Source of the DNA: Thermophilibacter mediterraneus | GTDB taxonomy: Bacteria; Actinomycetota; Coriobacteriia; Coriobacteriales; Atopobiaceae | NCBI RefSeq assembly: GCF_900119385.1 | Contig: NZ_FPKO01000008.1 | Location: 124,001-188,000, forward strand | Reading direction: 5' to 3' | Length of the DNA: 64,000 nucleotides | In this document: positions 1 to 6,846 of the stretch, piece after piece | Layout of the letters: every line of letters begins with the position of its first letter | Position numbering within the stretch: the stretch's first letter is position 1 | Program-made: the position numbers and the translations under genes | Notes under the pieces: model-generated | Told to the model about the DNA's origin: nothing | Databases searched by the model: none | The model's input: only the letters and a program-made list of their open reading frames with translations

Positions 1-36
1 GGCGCGCGGCTCCGCGCCCAGGTTCTTCTCAGCCAT
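1..36 (-). CDS. 5' end of a gene running off the window (dehydratase-activase cluster?)
   Basis: The minus strand reads an ATG at 36-34 followed by MAEKNLGAEPRA and stays open to the window edge. The ATG overlaps the TGA stop (31-29) of the upstream gene, an arrangement typical of translational coupling. Only 12 residues are visible, so no family can be assigned from sequence. Because the upstream gene is of the COG3580 type, whose partners are usually COG3581 and the BadF/HgdC-type ATPase activase, one of those is the likely identity; this is inference from context. Confidence 0.5.
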   Translation of the reverse strand, partial: MAEKNLGAEPRA

Positions 37-1057
37 TGAGGTAGCCTCCCCTTCGCTGGTAGGTGAGGATGTCGACGAAGCTCTCGACGCGCGTCTCCAC
101 GCCGGCGGTGCCGCTCTGGGCGTCGACGGTGAGGGTGAGGACGGGCCTGCCCTTGACGCAGAGGGCGATGGCGTCATCGGTCATGGAGTCGGGGCCGCAC
201 GGGAAGGCGCTCACGAGCACGATGCCGTCGACGGCGTCGTGGAGCTCGAGGACCGCGCCCACGAGCTCGCGGTTCACGATCCAGGGCAGGGTCGCCGAGA
301 AGTCGTGGGAGCGGCGCGTGGCGCGGGCGTGGTCGAACTCGTCGGCGAAGAGCACCGTCGCGCCCGCCGCGCGCAGGGCGTCGGTCACGGGGCCGGCGAC
401 GAAGGGGTCGTGCGCCACGTAGGGGTGCGCCGCCACGAGGATGGCGAGCGGGCGCTCTGCGCGGGGCAGGCGCGAGGAGGCCGCGACGAGCTCGGCCTGG
501 GCGCGGGCGAGGCTCGCGTCGCGGTCGCGCTGCGCCCGGCAGGCGGCCCTCCAGGCGCGCTCGCCCTCGCGGCGGGTGGCGCCCAGCCGGGCGGCGAGCT
601 CGACGTAGGAGGCGCGCTCGTCCTTCTCGGCGCCGCCCTCGGCGAGGAGCGCGTCGAGCACGCGGACCTCGCGGCCCGCCAGGGCGAAGGCGCTCCTCAC
701 GAGGTCGGGGAGGGCCTGGAACTTGGTGCAGTAGGTGTGCAGGGCGTCCGAGCCCGAGAGGCTGGGCACGAAGACGGCGTCGACCTCGCCCGCGAGCGCG
801 TCGACGTGGCCGAGGAAGAGCTTGGAGGCGAGGCAGCACTCGTCGACGGAGAGCGCCTGCCCGCGCTCGAAGACGCCGCGGTCCGAGGGCTCGCTCACGC
901 GCACCTCGCGGCCGAGCTCCTCGAAGAAGGCGCGCCACTTGGCGCCGAGGCGGTAGGCCATGAGGGCGCGGGGCAGGCCGATCACGCGGGCGTCGGCGAA
1001 GGGCGCCGGCGCGGCGGCCGCGGCGAGCGCCCGGCGGACCCTACGCGCGGACGGCAT
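29..1057 (-). CDS. 2-hydroxyacyl-CoA dehydratase activase-related protein (COG3580/DUF2229 type)
   Basis: A 342-aa protein. After an Ala-rich N-terminus it carries the block IGLPRALMAYRLGAKWRAFF, then a Cys-containing VDECCLASK segment and YCTKFQALPDLVR, all typical of the DUF2229/COG3580 proteins found beside activators of 2-hydroxyacyl-CoA dehydratases. The conserved Cys residues could take part in Fe-S or substrate binding; that is inference, and the biochemical role of this family is not settled. The ATG at 1057 has a purine-rich GAGGGGGCG stretch before it and overlaps the flavodoxin gene upstream by 17 bp, so the two are probably one transcript. The next gene starts inside its stop codon. 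Confidence 0.75.
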   Translation of the reverse strand: MPSARRVRRALAAAAAPAPFADARVIGLPRALMAYRLGAKWRAFFEELGREVRVSEPSDRGVFERGQALSVDECCLASKLFLGHVDALAGEVDAVFVPSLSGSDALHTYCTKFQALPDLVRSAFALAGREVRVLDALLAEGGAEKDERASYVELAARLGATRREGERAWRAACRAQRDRDASLARAQAELVAASSRLPRAERPLAILVAAHPYVAHDPFVAGPVTDALRAAGATVLFADEFDHARATRRSHDFSATLPWIVNRELVGAVLELHDAVDGIVLVSAFPCGPDSMTDDAIALCVKGRPVLTLTVDAQSGTAGVETRVESFVDILTYQRRGGYLNG

Positions 1058-1601
1058 CGCTCGCCCCCTCGGCGGGGGAGGCGGCCTGCGCGGGGGAGGC
1101 GGCCGGCGCGGGCGCGACGAGGCCCGCGGCGGCGAGGGCGTCGACGAGGCCGGCGAGGTCGGCGTCGTCCGGGTGGCCGAGGGCGCGGTCGCAGTTCTCT
1201 ATCATGGGCTCGAAGCGCGCGGGGTCCTTCTCCGCCATCGTGACGTAGCGCTCGCGGACCGCGGGCGGCATCTGGCCCTGGCACATGTAGCGGCCGACCA
1301 CCTCGGCGCCCGCGGGCAGCGCGGAGGCGAAGCGGTCGAGCACGCGGTCGTAGTAGGCCGGGTCGCCGCCGAAGCCGCAGGTGCCGAAGAGGAAGACGCG
1401 CCTCCCCGCGAGGGCGGGGAGCGCGTCGGCCAGCGACGGGTCGAGCCCGCCCTTGTCGGTCCAGGAGCCGAGCAGCGTGACGTCGGCGTCGGCGGGCGAC
1501 GACGCCTCCTCGGCGCCGGCGGCGTCGAGCGCCCGGCGGGCGCGCTCGGCGAGCCGGGCGGTGTTTCCGGTCCTCGAGCAGCAGATGATCGCGTACCTCA
1601 T
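1041..1601 (-). CDS. flavodoxin-like protein (BilS-like)
   Basis: A 186-aa protein. The N-terminus MRYAIICCSRTGNTARLAE is the FMN phosphate-binding loop of flavodoxins (SRTGNT at about 9-14). Later motifs GSWTDKGG, FLFGTCGFGG and YMCQGQMPP match the flavodoxin-family proteins annotated as BilS, partner of the bilirubin reductase BilR. No bilR is in the window, so a bilin role is only a family-based suggestion; general electron transfer is the safe call. The last 40 residues are an Ala/Pro-rich tail that overlaps the downstream gene and may be dispensable. It heads an apparent operon with the dehydratase-activase-related gene. Confidence 0.75.
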   Translation of the reverse strand: MRYAIICCSRTGNTARLAERARRALDAAGAEEASSPADADVTLLGSWTDKGGLDPSLADALPALAGRRVFLFGTCGFGGDPAYYDRVLDRFASALPAGAEVVGRYMCQGQMPPAVRERYVTMAEKDPARFEPMIENCDRALGHPDDADLAGLVDALAAAGLVAPAPAASPAQAASPAEGASDAVRA

Positions 1602-1632
1602 GTGGTCTCCTCTCGCCTTTTCTCTGGGGACT

Positions 1633-1782
1633 TATACCCCTTTGGGCGGCCGCGCACTCGCGCGGGCGGGGCGGGAGGGGGTCGGGCGGGCGCGGGGGGG
1701 GGGACCGGGTATACCCCTTTGGGCGGCCGCGCACTCGCGCGGGCGGGGCGGGAGGGGTTCGGGCGGGCGCGGGGCGGGGCAC
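1633..1782. repeat. 77-bp-period direct repeat, two copies
   Basis: Copy 1 starts TATACCCCTTTGGGCGGCCG at 1633 and copy 2 starts with the same bases at 1710. The next roughly 50 bp are near-identical, and similarity continues with small differences to about 1782. Copy 1 ends in a run of ten G (1694-1703) where copy 2 has GGGGCGGGG. The copies may reflect slippage or a recent duplication in the leader of the downstream minus-strand operon. No coding potential is apparent. Confidence 0.8.
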
Positions 1783-1793
1783 CGGACGGGGCG

Positions 1794-1893
1794 CAAACCT
1801 CACACCTTGTCTATGTCTCAGAAAATCTCTTATCGGCATTTTGTTTGAAGTTAATTTGTAATTTGTGGTACGTACCACTAGGTGCGAGGTTTG
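1794..1893. repeat. AT-rich island bracketed by inverted repeat (copy 1)
   Basis: The left arm CAAACCTCACACC (1794-1806) and right arm GGTGCGAGGTTTG (1881-1893) are reverse complements at 12 of 13 positions. They enclose 74 bp of strikingly AT-rich DNA in an otherwise very GC-rich region. The core includes a perfect 14-bp palindrome, GTGGTACGTACCAC (1865-1878). A second island with the same arms lies at 57966-58067. It could be a small mobile element or a regulator-bound promoter island. Confidence 0.7.
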
Positions 1894-1926
1894 GGGAAGC
1901 ACCAGGGCGCACGGCCACGCGCGGAC

Positions 1927-2244
1927 TCACGCCTCCCAGGCGAAGCGGGCCATGTCGACGCGCCCGTCCGGGAGAAACCCCACGCCCTCCGTCTCGAGCA
2001 TGCGCCGCTGCTCGCCCGGGCCTCCGAAGGCGAAGCCGGGCGCCAGGGAGCCGTCGGCGAAGACCACCCGGTGGCACGGCACGCCCCCCGCCGCGCCCGG
2101 GCTCGCGTGCATGGCGTAGCCGACCTGCCTGGCGCAGCGCGGCGCCCCCATCAGGCGGGCGACCTGGCCGTAGCTCGCCACGCGCCCGGCGGGGACCTGG
2201 CGCACGACGTCGTGCGCGCGCTCGAAGAAACCGCTCTCGCCCAT
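1927..2244 (-). CDS. MGMT-family (Ogt C-terminal domain) alkylated-DNA repair protein, short form
   Basis: A 105-aa protein equal to the DNA-binding/active-site domain of O6-alkylguanine-DNA methyltransferases. FFERAHDVVRQVPAGRVASY is the usual start of this domain, followed by YGQVARLMG and the active-site GGVPCHRVV with Cys at about residue 57. Proteins of this size are commonly alkyltransferase-like (ATL) proteins, which have lost that Cys; here PCHR is intact, so real methyl transfer is possible although the N-terminal Ada/Ogt domain is absent. I chose the ATG at 2244 because GGAGGTGG sits at correct spacing; a GTG at 2253 lies too close to it. Confidence 0.8.
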   Translation of the reverse strand: MGESGFFERAHDVVRQVPAGRVASYGQVARLMGAPRCARQVGYAMHASPGAAGGVPCHRVVFADGSLAPGFAFGGPGEQRRMLETEGVGFLPDGRVDMARFAWEA

Positions 2245-2322
2245 GGGCGCCACCTCCGGGAGCTCGCCGCGTGAAAAACCGCTATGCTCAGGCTACCACC
2301 AACCAGCGTCCGGGAGGTCCCC

Positions 2323-2880
2323 ATGGAGATTCGCAAGAGCGCCGCCGCACTGCTCGTCATCGACGCGATCGAGGCCGTCGGGGCGGACTCCCTCTACGAC
2401 CCCGACGCCGCCACCGCCACCTACCGCTCCGCCGTCGCCCGCGCCGCGGGCGCGTGCCGCGCGGCGGGGGTCCCGGTGATCTTCTGCAACGACGCGCACG
2501 TCCGCGGCTACGACCGCGAGCTCGAGCTCTGGGGCGAGCATGGCGTGGCCGGCGAGACGCGCGTCTTTCCCGAGGTCGGGGTGGGGGAGCGCGACATCGT
2601 GGTCCCCAAGCGCCGCTACTCGGGCTTCTTCCAGACCGACCTCGACCTCACCCTGCGCGAGCTCGGCGTGAGCAAGGTGATCGCCGTGGGCGCCGACACC
2701 AACATCTGCGTGCTGCACACCCTGGCCGACGCCTACTTCCTGGGCTACGACTCCGTGGTGGTGACGGACGCCACGATGACCTTCCTGTGCGGCACGCAGG
2801 AGGGCGCGCTCGAGCACTGCGTCAAGTGCTACGGCTCCGAGCTCTGCACGGTCGCCGAGCTGGAGGCGGCGCTCGCGTAG
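2323..2880 (+). CDS. isochorismatase-family cysteine hydrolase (nicotinamidase-like)
   Basis: A 185-aa protein starting at the ATG behind GGGAGGTCCCC. The family triad is visible: Asp14 in LLVIDAIEA, Lys96 in VVPKRRYSGFF, and Cys129 in GADTNICVLHT. Members hydrolyse nicotinamide, isochorismate, ureidoacrylate or N-carbamoylsarcosine; the substrate cannot be told from sequence. It has its own plus-strand transcription unit, divergent from the MGMT-like gene. A clean intact gene of normal length (180-200 aa). Confidence 0.85.
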   Translation: MEIRKSAAALLVIDAIEAVGADSLYDPDAATATYRSAVARAAGACRAAGVPVIFCNDAHVRGYDRELELWGEHGVAGETRVFPEVGVGERDIVVPKRRYSGFFQTDLDLTLRELGVSKVIAVGADTNICVLHTLADAYFLGYDSVVVTDATMTFLCGTQEGALEHCVKCYGSELCTVAELEAALA

Positions 2881-2940
2881 GGGAGGCGGTCGCCGCCCGA
2901 CGGCGCGCGACCCGACGGGGCGCCGGCGGGGCGCGGCTCG

Positions 2941-3105
2941 CTAGATCGCCGTCTTCCCGCCGTCGATGGCGATGGTCTGCCCGGTGATGTAGGACGCCGC
3001 GTCGGACACGAGCAGCGTGACCAGGCCGTCCATCTCCTCGGGGTGTCCCATGCAAGTGCCGGCGACGTGGCGCGCCTGCTGATGAGGATGTCCCTCGCCG
3101 CGGGC
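2941..3105 (-). pseudogene. C-terminal remnant of a short-chain dehydrogenase (SDR)
   Basis: The minus strand reads MGHPEEMDGLVTLLVSDAAS and then YITGQTIAIDGGKTAI before a TAG at 2943-2941. This is the hallmark C-terminus of classical SDR enzymes (GxPEE..., S/DAASYITG..., DGG). Upstream the frame runs into sequence (HPHQQARHVAGTC) with no SDR character, and the Rossmann fold and YxxxK catalytic part are absent. It lies just downstream of the LysR gene on the same strand, so a regulator-SDR unit was probably deleted down to this stub. Confidence 0.75.
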
Positions 3106-3121
3106 GTTCTCTAGGCCGCCC

Positions 3122-3997
3122 TCACGCGCCCCAGCGGGCGCGGACGGCGCCGAGGAACGCCTCGGCGGCGGGGGAGAACGCCTGGTAGCGCTTCCACGCC
3201 ACGAAGACCTCCGCGGAGATGGCCGGCTCGAGCGGGCGGAAGGCGAGCCCCGACCCCGGGGACGTGTCCACGATGCCCTCGAGGCTCACGACGACCCCCA
3301 TGCCGCGCCGCGCGAGCAGGGCGGCGTTGTAGAGCAGGTTGTAGGTTGCCACCACGTCGAGGTCGGCGAGGTCGCGGCGAAACCACGCGCCCATCTCGCG
3401 GCTCGCCTGCTCCGAGAGTATCAGCGAGCGCCCGGCGAGGTCCTCCGGGGTCACGGCGTCGCGCGCGGCGAGCGGGTCGCCCTCCCGCATGAAGACGCCC
3501 CAGCGGTCGCGCGCCGGGAGCTGCAGGAACTCGTAGCGCGAGAGGTCCGCGTGCCCGACGAACACGCCGAAGTCGAGCCGCCCGCTGTCGAGGCGCTCGC
3601 CCACGCTCTCGGCGTTGCCGCTGAAGAGCGAGAACCGCACGAGCGGGTAGGCGTCCACGAAGGCCGCCATGGCGTCGGCGACGAGCCCCATCGCCGGCGT
3701 CTCGCCGCCGCCGACGCGCACCTCGCCCGCGAGGGTGTCCGCCGTGAGGCGAAACTCGTCCTCGGTGCGGCCGACGAGGTCGACGATCTCCTCGGCGCGC
3801 CTGCGCAGCCGCATCCCGGGCTCGGTGAGCGAGACGCGCCGGCTCCCGCGGTCGAAGAGGCGCACGCCGAGGTCTCGCTCGAGCTCCTGCATCTGCCGCG
3901 AGAGCGAGGGCTGCGAGACGTGCAGCGCCGCAGCGGCGCCGGAGATCGTGCCCTCGCGGGCCACCATGAGGAAGTAGCGCAGGTGCCTGAGCTCCAC
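3122..3997 (-). CDS. LysR-type transcriptional regulator
   Basis: A 291-aa protein with the N-terminal winged HTH (residues 1-60; MELRHLRYFLMVAREGTISG, VSQPSLSRQMQELE) and a full-length periplasmic-binding-protein-like effector domain. The start is GTG (3997) with GGGGAGAAG upstream; no ATG is available nearby. Divergent to it lie a small unknown gene and a DUF3737 gene, and a GCATAG-TCAC-CTATGC dyad sits in the shared promoter region. By the usual LysR logic it should regulate itself and the divergent pair or the SDR gene now reduced to a stub; the ligand is unknown. Confidence 0.9.
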   Translation of the reverse strand: MELRHLRYFLMVAREGTISGAAAALHVSQPSLSRQMQELERDLGVRLFDRGSRRVSLTEPGMRLRRRAEEIVDLVGRTEDEFRLTADTLAGEVRVGGGETPAMGLVADAMAAFVDAYPLVRFSLFSGNAESVGERLDSGRLDFGVFVGHADLSRYEFLQLPARDRWGVFMREGDPLAARDAVTPEDLAGRSLILSEQASREMGAWFRRDLADLDVVATYNLLYNAALLARRGMGVVVSLEGIVDTSPGSGLAFRPLEPAISAEVFVAWKRYQAFSPAAEAFLGAVRARWGA

Positions 3998-4026
3998 GTT
4001 CTTCTCCCCTCATCCATGCCCGAGCC

Positions 4027-4042
4027 GCATAGTCACCTATGC
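4027..4042. promoter_or_regulatory. candidate LysR operator dyad
   Basis: A perfect 6-bp-arm dyad GCATAG-TCAC-CTATGC lies in the divergent region between the LysR gene (start 3997) and the plus-strand gene at 4112. It is followed by the AT-rich GATATAGGAATTATACATG. Placement and symmetry fit a LysR-family recognition site; this is inference. Confidence 0.5.
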
Positions 4043-4111
4043 GATATAGGAATTATACATGATGACGCCACGTCGCTAAACTGGAGTCGACCACGCGGGA
4101 GAGGGGATGGC

Positions 4112-4333
4112 ATGGGGGACCTCACGGACGACATCGAGCGCTGCCTCGCCGACTGCGCCTGCGACGGGCCCACGGCCGAGCGGGCGCGGTGCTCGTGCGA
4201 GGAGGGGCGCGTGCGCGAGACCAAGCGCGTCCTGCTCGACGAGCGGCGGCGCCTGCTCGAGGAGCTGCACGCGTCGCAGCGCGGCATCGACGCCATCGAC
4301 CACCTGCTCGCCCGCGTCGCCAGCGAGATGTAG
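4112..4333 (+). CDS. small hypothetical protein, Cys-containing and helical
   Basis: A 73-aa protein starting at an ATG preceded by GGGAGAGGGGATGGC. It begins MGDLTDDIERCLADCACDG with a Cys cluster (CLADCACDG, ARCSCEEG) and ends in a charged, probably helical segment (KRVLLDERRRLLEELHASQ). I do not recognise the family. It is 46 bp upstream of the DUF3737 gene on the same strand and likely shares its promoter. The four Cys could bind metal; speculative. Confidence 0.6.
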   Translation: MGDLTDDIERCLADCACDGPTAERARCSCEEGRVRETKRVLLDERRRLLEELHASQRGIDAIDHLLARVASEM

Positions 4334-4379
4334 GGAAGGGCGCGGGGCGGCCCCGCGCGCATCTGAACGGAGAACAGCC

Positions 4380-5243
4380 ATGAGAACCGTCATCGAGAAC
4401 CGGACCTTCGACGAGGAGCGCGCGCTCTACGGGACGCGCGACCTCGTCGTGCGGAACTGCCGCTTCGACGGCCCCGCCGACGGCGAGAGCGCCTTCAAGG
4501 AGTGCGAGGGCCTCACCGTGGAGGGCGCGTTCATGAACCTGCGCTACCCCTTCTGGCACGACCGCGGGCTCGTGCTGCGCGACGTGGAGATGACCGAGCT
4601 GTGCCGCGCGGCGCTGTGGTACTCGGAGGGGGTGACCATCGAGGGCGGCCGCCTGCACGGCATCAAGGCGCTGCGCGAGTGCGCCGACGTGCGCATGCGC
4701 GGCTGCGACGTCGTCTCGCCGGAGTTCGGCTGGTCCACGCGCGGGATCGAGATGGAGGCGACCAGCGCCGAGAGCGAGTACTTCATGATGCGCTCGACGG
4801 GCCTGCGCCTGCGCGACGTGCACTTCCAGGGCAAGTACTCGTTCCAGTACGTCGAGGACGCCGTGATCGAGGACAGCGAGCTCGACACCAAGGACGCCTT
4901 CTGGCACGCGAAGAACGTCGTGGTGCGCAACTCCCTCGTGCGCGGCGAGTACCTGGGCTGGTACAGCGAGAACCTCACCTTCGAGAACTGCCTCATCCAG
5001 GGCACGCAGCCGCTGTGCTACTGCACGGGGCTCAGGCTCGTGAACTGCCAGATGGTCGACTGCGACCTCGCCTTCGAGCGCAGCCACGTCCAGGCGACGC
5101 TCACCACGCACGTCGACAGCGTCAAGAACCCGCTCGCCGGCAGCAGGATCGTCCTGCCGTCCGTGGGCGAGGTGATCCGGGACATCGAGGGCGCCACCGG
5201 CGTGGTTGAGGAGACGTCGGGGTGCGTGCGCGCGTGCGCGTAG
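4380..5243 (+). CDS. DUF3737 family right-handed beta-helix protein
   Basis: A 287-aa protein starting at an ATG behind GGAGAACAGCC. Throughout it shows short repeats of hydrophobic strand plus Asn/Cys/Asp turns (LVVRNCRFDG, VVVRNSLVRGEY, LTFENCLIQG), the pattern of a parallel beta-helix, and it matches the DUF3737 family (MRTVIENRTFDEERALYG opening). No signal peptide, so cytoplasmic. DUF3737 proteins are common in gut anaerobes, often beside LysR or MerR regulators; function unknown. It is probably controlled by the divergent LysR gene. Confidence 0.85.
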   Translation: MRTVIENRTFDEERALYGTRDLVVRNCRFDGPADGESAFKECEGLTVEGAFMNLRYPFWHDRGLVLRDVEMTELCRAALWYSEGVTIEGGRLHGIKALRECADVRMRGCDVVSPEFGWSTRGIEMEATSAESEYFMMRSTGLRLRDVHFQGKYSFQYVEDAVIEDSELDTKDAFWHAKNVVVRNSLVRGEYLGWYSENLTFENCLIQGTQPLCYCTGLRLVNCQMVDCDLAFERSHVQATLTTHVDSVKNPLAGSRIVLPSVGEVIRDIEGATGVVEETSGCVRACA

Positions 5244-5248
5244 AGCGG

Positions 5249-5272
5249 GGTTGACACTGGTGTCAACCCCGC
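5249..5272. terminator. hairpin after DUF3737 gene (terminator-like)
   Basis: A near-perfect inverted repeat, GGGGTTGACA...TGTCAACCCC, begins 5 bp after the DUF3737 stop. No T-run follows, so it is not a canonical intrinsic terminator, but position and stability suggest transcript-end formation. The half-site GTCAACCCCGC recurs near 5500 and 9920. Confidence 0.45.
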
Positions 5273-5519
5273 CCGCGGGCGGGCAGCTGGGGGCGACGCC
5301 GGCACCGAGACGGAGCGATTTGCGAAAACGGGCCTCTCTCGGCGGCTGTTCTCGCAAGATGCTCCGTTTCGGCGCGGGGGCAAAGAGGAGCGTCAGGACG
5401 CGGGCCCAAATGCGGGGCGGCGGCGCCAATGGGAAGCGGGCATCGTCAGGTCATGACGTCAAAACTTGACGCTACAACCTGACGCCAGCGTCAACCCCGC
5501 AGGCGGACGAAATTCTCGC
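5273..5519. other. non-coding spacer with a long imperfect inverted repeat
   Basis: No gene is supported between the DUF3737 hairpin and the tRNA promoter. The main structure is an imperfect inverted repeat at 5305-5372: CCGAGACGGAGC...TTGCGAAAAC on the left against GTTCTCGCAA...GCTCCGTTTCGG on the right, with arms of about 30 bp. It is followed by TTGACGCTAC...CTGACGCCAGCGTCAACCCC. Confidence 0.6.
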
Positions 5520-5548
5520 TTGCGCGGCGCCCTTGAGGCTGCTATAGT
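5520..5548 (+). promoter_or_regulatory. promoter of tRNA-Pro
   Basis: A -35-like TTGCGC (5520-5525) and a -10 TATAGT (5543-5548) are separated by 17 bp. The predicted start at about 5555 is roughly 12 bp upstream of the mature tRNA 5' end. Read directly from sequence; untested. Confidence 0.6.
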
Positions 5549-5566
5549 ACTTCCTCGCACAACGAC

Positions 5567-5643
<77 letters not shown>

Positions 5644-5653
5644 GAGTATTCTT

Positions 5654-5684
5654 GAGACCAAGGTCTACACCTTGGTCTCTTTTG
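5654..5684 (+). terminator. intrinsic terminator of tRNA-Pro
   Basis: GAGACCAAGG (5654-5663) pairs perfectly with CCTTGGTCTC (5670-5679) around a 6-nt loop, followed by TTTT. A textbook rho-independent terminator 10 bp after the tRNA. Confidence 0.9.
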
Positions 5685-5967
5685 CTATAGCAAGCTCTAC
5701 TATCGCGTTGCATACCGCCACCAAACCAACCGCATACTAATTGCATGCCAAAAACGGCTGACTGACTTCTATTGTCCGACTGAAATGCTCGTCATTTCTT
5801 GAATAATCTAATGCTTTTGGGAGCTGTCTGTATCCACAACTTCTTCATCTTCGTGAACGACGGTTAGCCCCTTCTCTGTGTTCTATGCCGTCTGGAATCA
5901 TCAAGGTCATATTTTCGAAAGGATGAGGCGGAGGAAGGCAATCTCAGGCAGAGAGGCTCGTGGGATC
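5685..5967. other. left part of AT-rich island, no supported gene
   Basis: Base composition drops sharply compared with flanking DNA immediately after the tRNA terminator. I see no RBS-preceded open frame of credible length here and no recognisable repeat. It is interpreted as decayed island DNA. Confidence 0.5.
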
Positions 5968-6402
5968 ATGCAGAAATCACCATGCGTGTATGCAAAGCCG
6001 CTCAACGCCACTGAAGCTGCTGCGTGGGCTCATATCAGCAAGCGAAAGCTCCTTGATTATGCGAGTGCGGGCATCATTGGAAAACGGTCGGTGGCTGTTG
6101 GTTGGCCTCGCCTACGCGCCTTGTCTTGGCGGACGCACATGGACGGATTTGTGTGGTTTGCGCGTCGGGGCGTTGACCCCTCGCATCCCCCGATGCTACG
6201 ATTATCATGTGATCACGGGGGGGACGCGAACGGAGAGATACCTAAGCGAAACCCCCATTTTCATGCCCATTCACCCTCCCAATCTTCCTTCGCATCGAGC
6301 TTCCGTCGAGCCATGCCTTCACGGACTCTGGAAGCCGCTTGTAGAGCGATGACGCGTTCTTCCTCGACGGCAGCAGGAGCTTCTCGAATTTCCCTATGTT
6401 GA
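5968..6402 (+). CDS. doubtful ORF with an excisionase-like HTH start
   Basis: An open frame from an ATG reads MQKSPCVYAKPLNATEAAAW then AHISKRKLLDYASAGIIGKR. This resembles the MerR/Xis-type HTH (E-AA-x-L-x-I-S...LL...G-I) of small excisionases. After about residue 55 the sequence loses this character, lacks family-like features and runs antisense into the NYN gene (from 6242). The RBS is weak. If real, it is a truncated or frameshifted Xis remnant next to the tRNA attachment site, which would fit an integrated element; it may equally be chance. Confidence 0.2.
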   Translation: MQKSPCVYAKPLNATEAAAWAHISKRKLLDYASAGIIGKRSVAVGWPRLRALSWRTHMDGFVWFARRGVDPSHPPMLRLSCDHGGDANGEIPKRNPHFHAHSPSQSSFASSFRRAMPSRTLEAACRAMTRSSSTAAGASRISLC

Positions 6403-6781
6403 TAAGGTGGTCGACGGTGCGGAAGTAGTCACCGTCGCCCGAGACGAGGACGGCCTTATCCATGAGTCTTGACGCATATGAGTCGCGCATCATCTCAAAG
6501 ACCACGTCAACGTCCACGTTGCCCTTTTTTCGCCCCTTCAGCTCGAGTCCGTGCTCGCGAAAGACCAGCACGTAGCCAAACTGCTGGAACAGGCGGTACA
6601 TGTCCTGCCGCTGGTAGTCGAAGGCTCCCATGAACAGGTAGGCCTGCGAAACGCCATACTTCTCGCGGAGATAGACGCGGAACCTCCTCATGTCCACGTC
6701 CCACGGCTCGTCTGAGTTCCTGGTGGCCATATACAGGTTCTGGTTGTCAATGTAGGCGAAGTTGCTTCTTGTCGCGTCCAC
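6242..6781 (-). CDS. NYN-domain (LabA/DUF88-type) putative ribonuclease
   Basis: A 179-aa protein with a GTG start (6781) after a strong AAAGGAGGGGC site. The NYN/PIN-like fold motifs are visible: YIDNQNL (Asp12, Asn15), a central acidic strand-helix KGNVDVDVVFEMMRDS (Asp90/Asp92) and VLVSGDGDYFRTVDHL (Asp116, Asp118). These four acidic positions normally bind the catalytic metal for RNA cleavage. The last 20 residues are basic (MRRKIGRVNGH), possibly RNA-binding. It is the third gene of a module inside the tRNA-Pro island, 65 bp after the unknown 272-aa gene; codon use is less GC-rich than the core genome. Confidence 0.85.
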   Translation of the reverse strand: MDATRSNFAYIDNQNLYMATRNSDEPWDVDMRRFRVYLREKYGVSQAYLFMGAFDYQRQDMYRLFQQFGYVLVFREHGLELKGRKKGNVDVDVVFEMMRDSYASRLMDKAVLVSGDGDYFRTVDHLINIGKFEKLLLPSRKNASSLYKRLPESVKAWLDGSSMRRKIGRVNGHENGGFA

Positions 6782-6846
6782 GCCCCTCCTTTCCTCTTGT
6801 TCCCGCCTCGCGCACTGTCTTGCCGGACATGCAAGGCAGGGCTCTT

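Larger units (their letters stand above)
1602..1926. other. intergenic region with tandem duplication and AT-rich island
   Basis: This 325-bp gap lies between two minus-strand genes and holds no convincing gene. It contains a 77-bp-period direct duplication (1633-1782) with a 10-G run, then an AT-rich island bracketed by an inverted repeat (1794-1893). The AT-rich part probably holds the promoter for the flavodoxin operon on the minus strand, but no pair of -35/-10 boxes stands out. Confidence 0.6.

Noticed and set aside
174-938. Many long open frames antisense or out of frame to real genes (for example 174-938, 3551-4333 upstream part, 43453-46266, 58153-61293 upstream part)
   Set aside because: High GC leaves few stops in shadow frames; their products are Arg/Ala/Gly-rich low-complexity chains without domains or RBSs, while the opposing frames carry clear conserved proteins.
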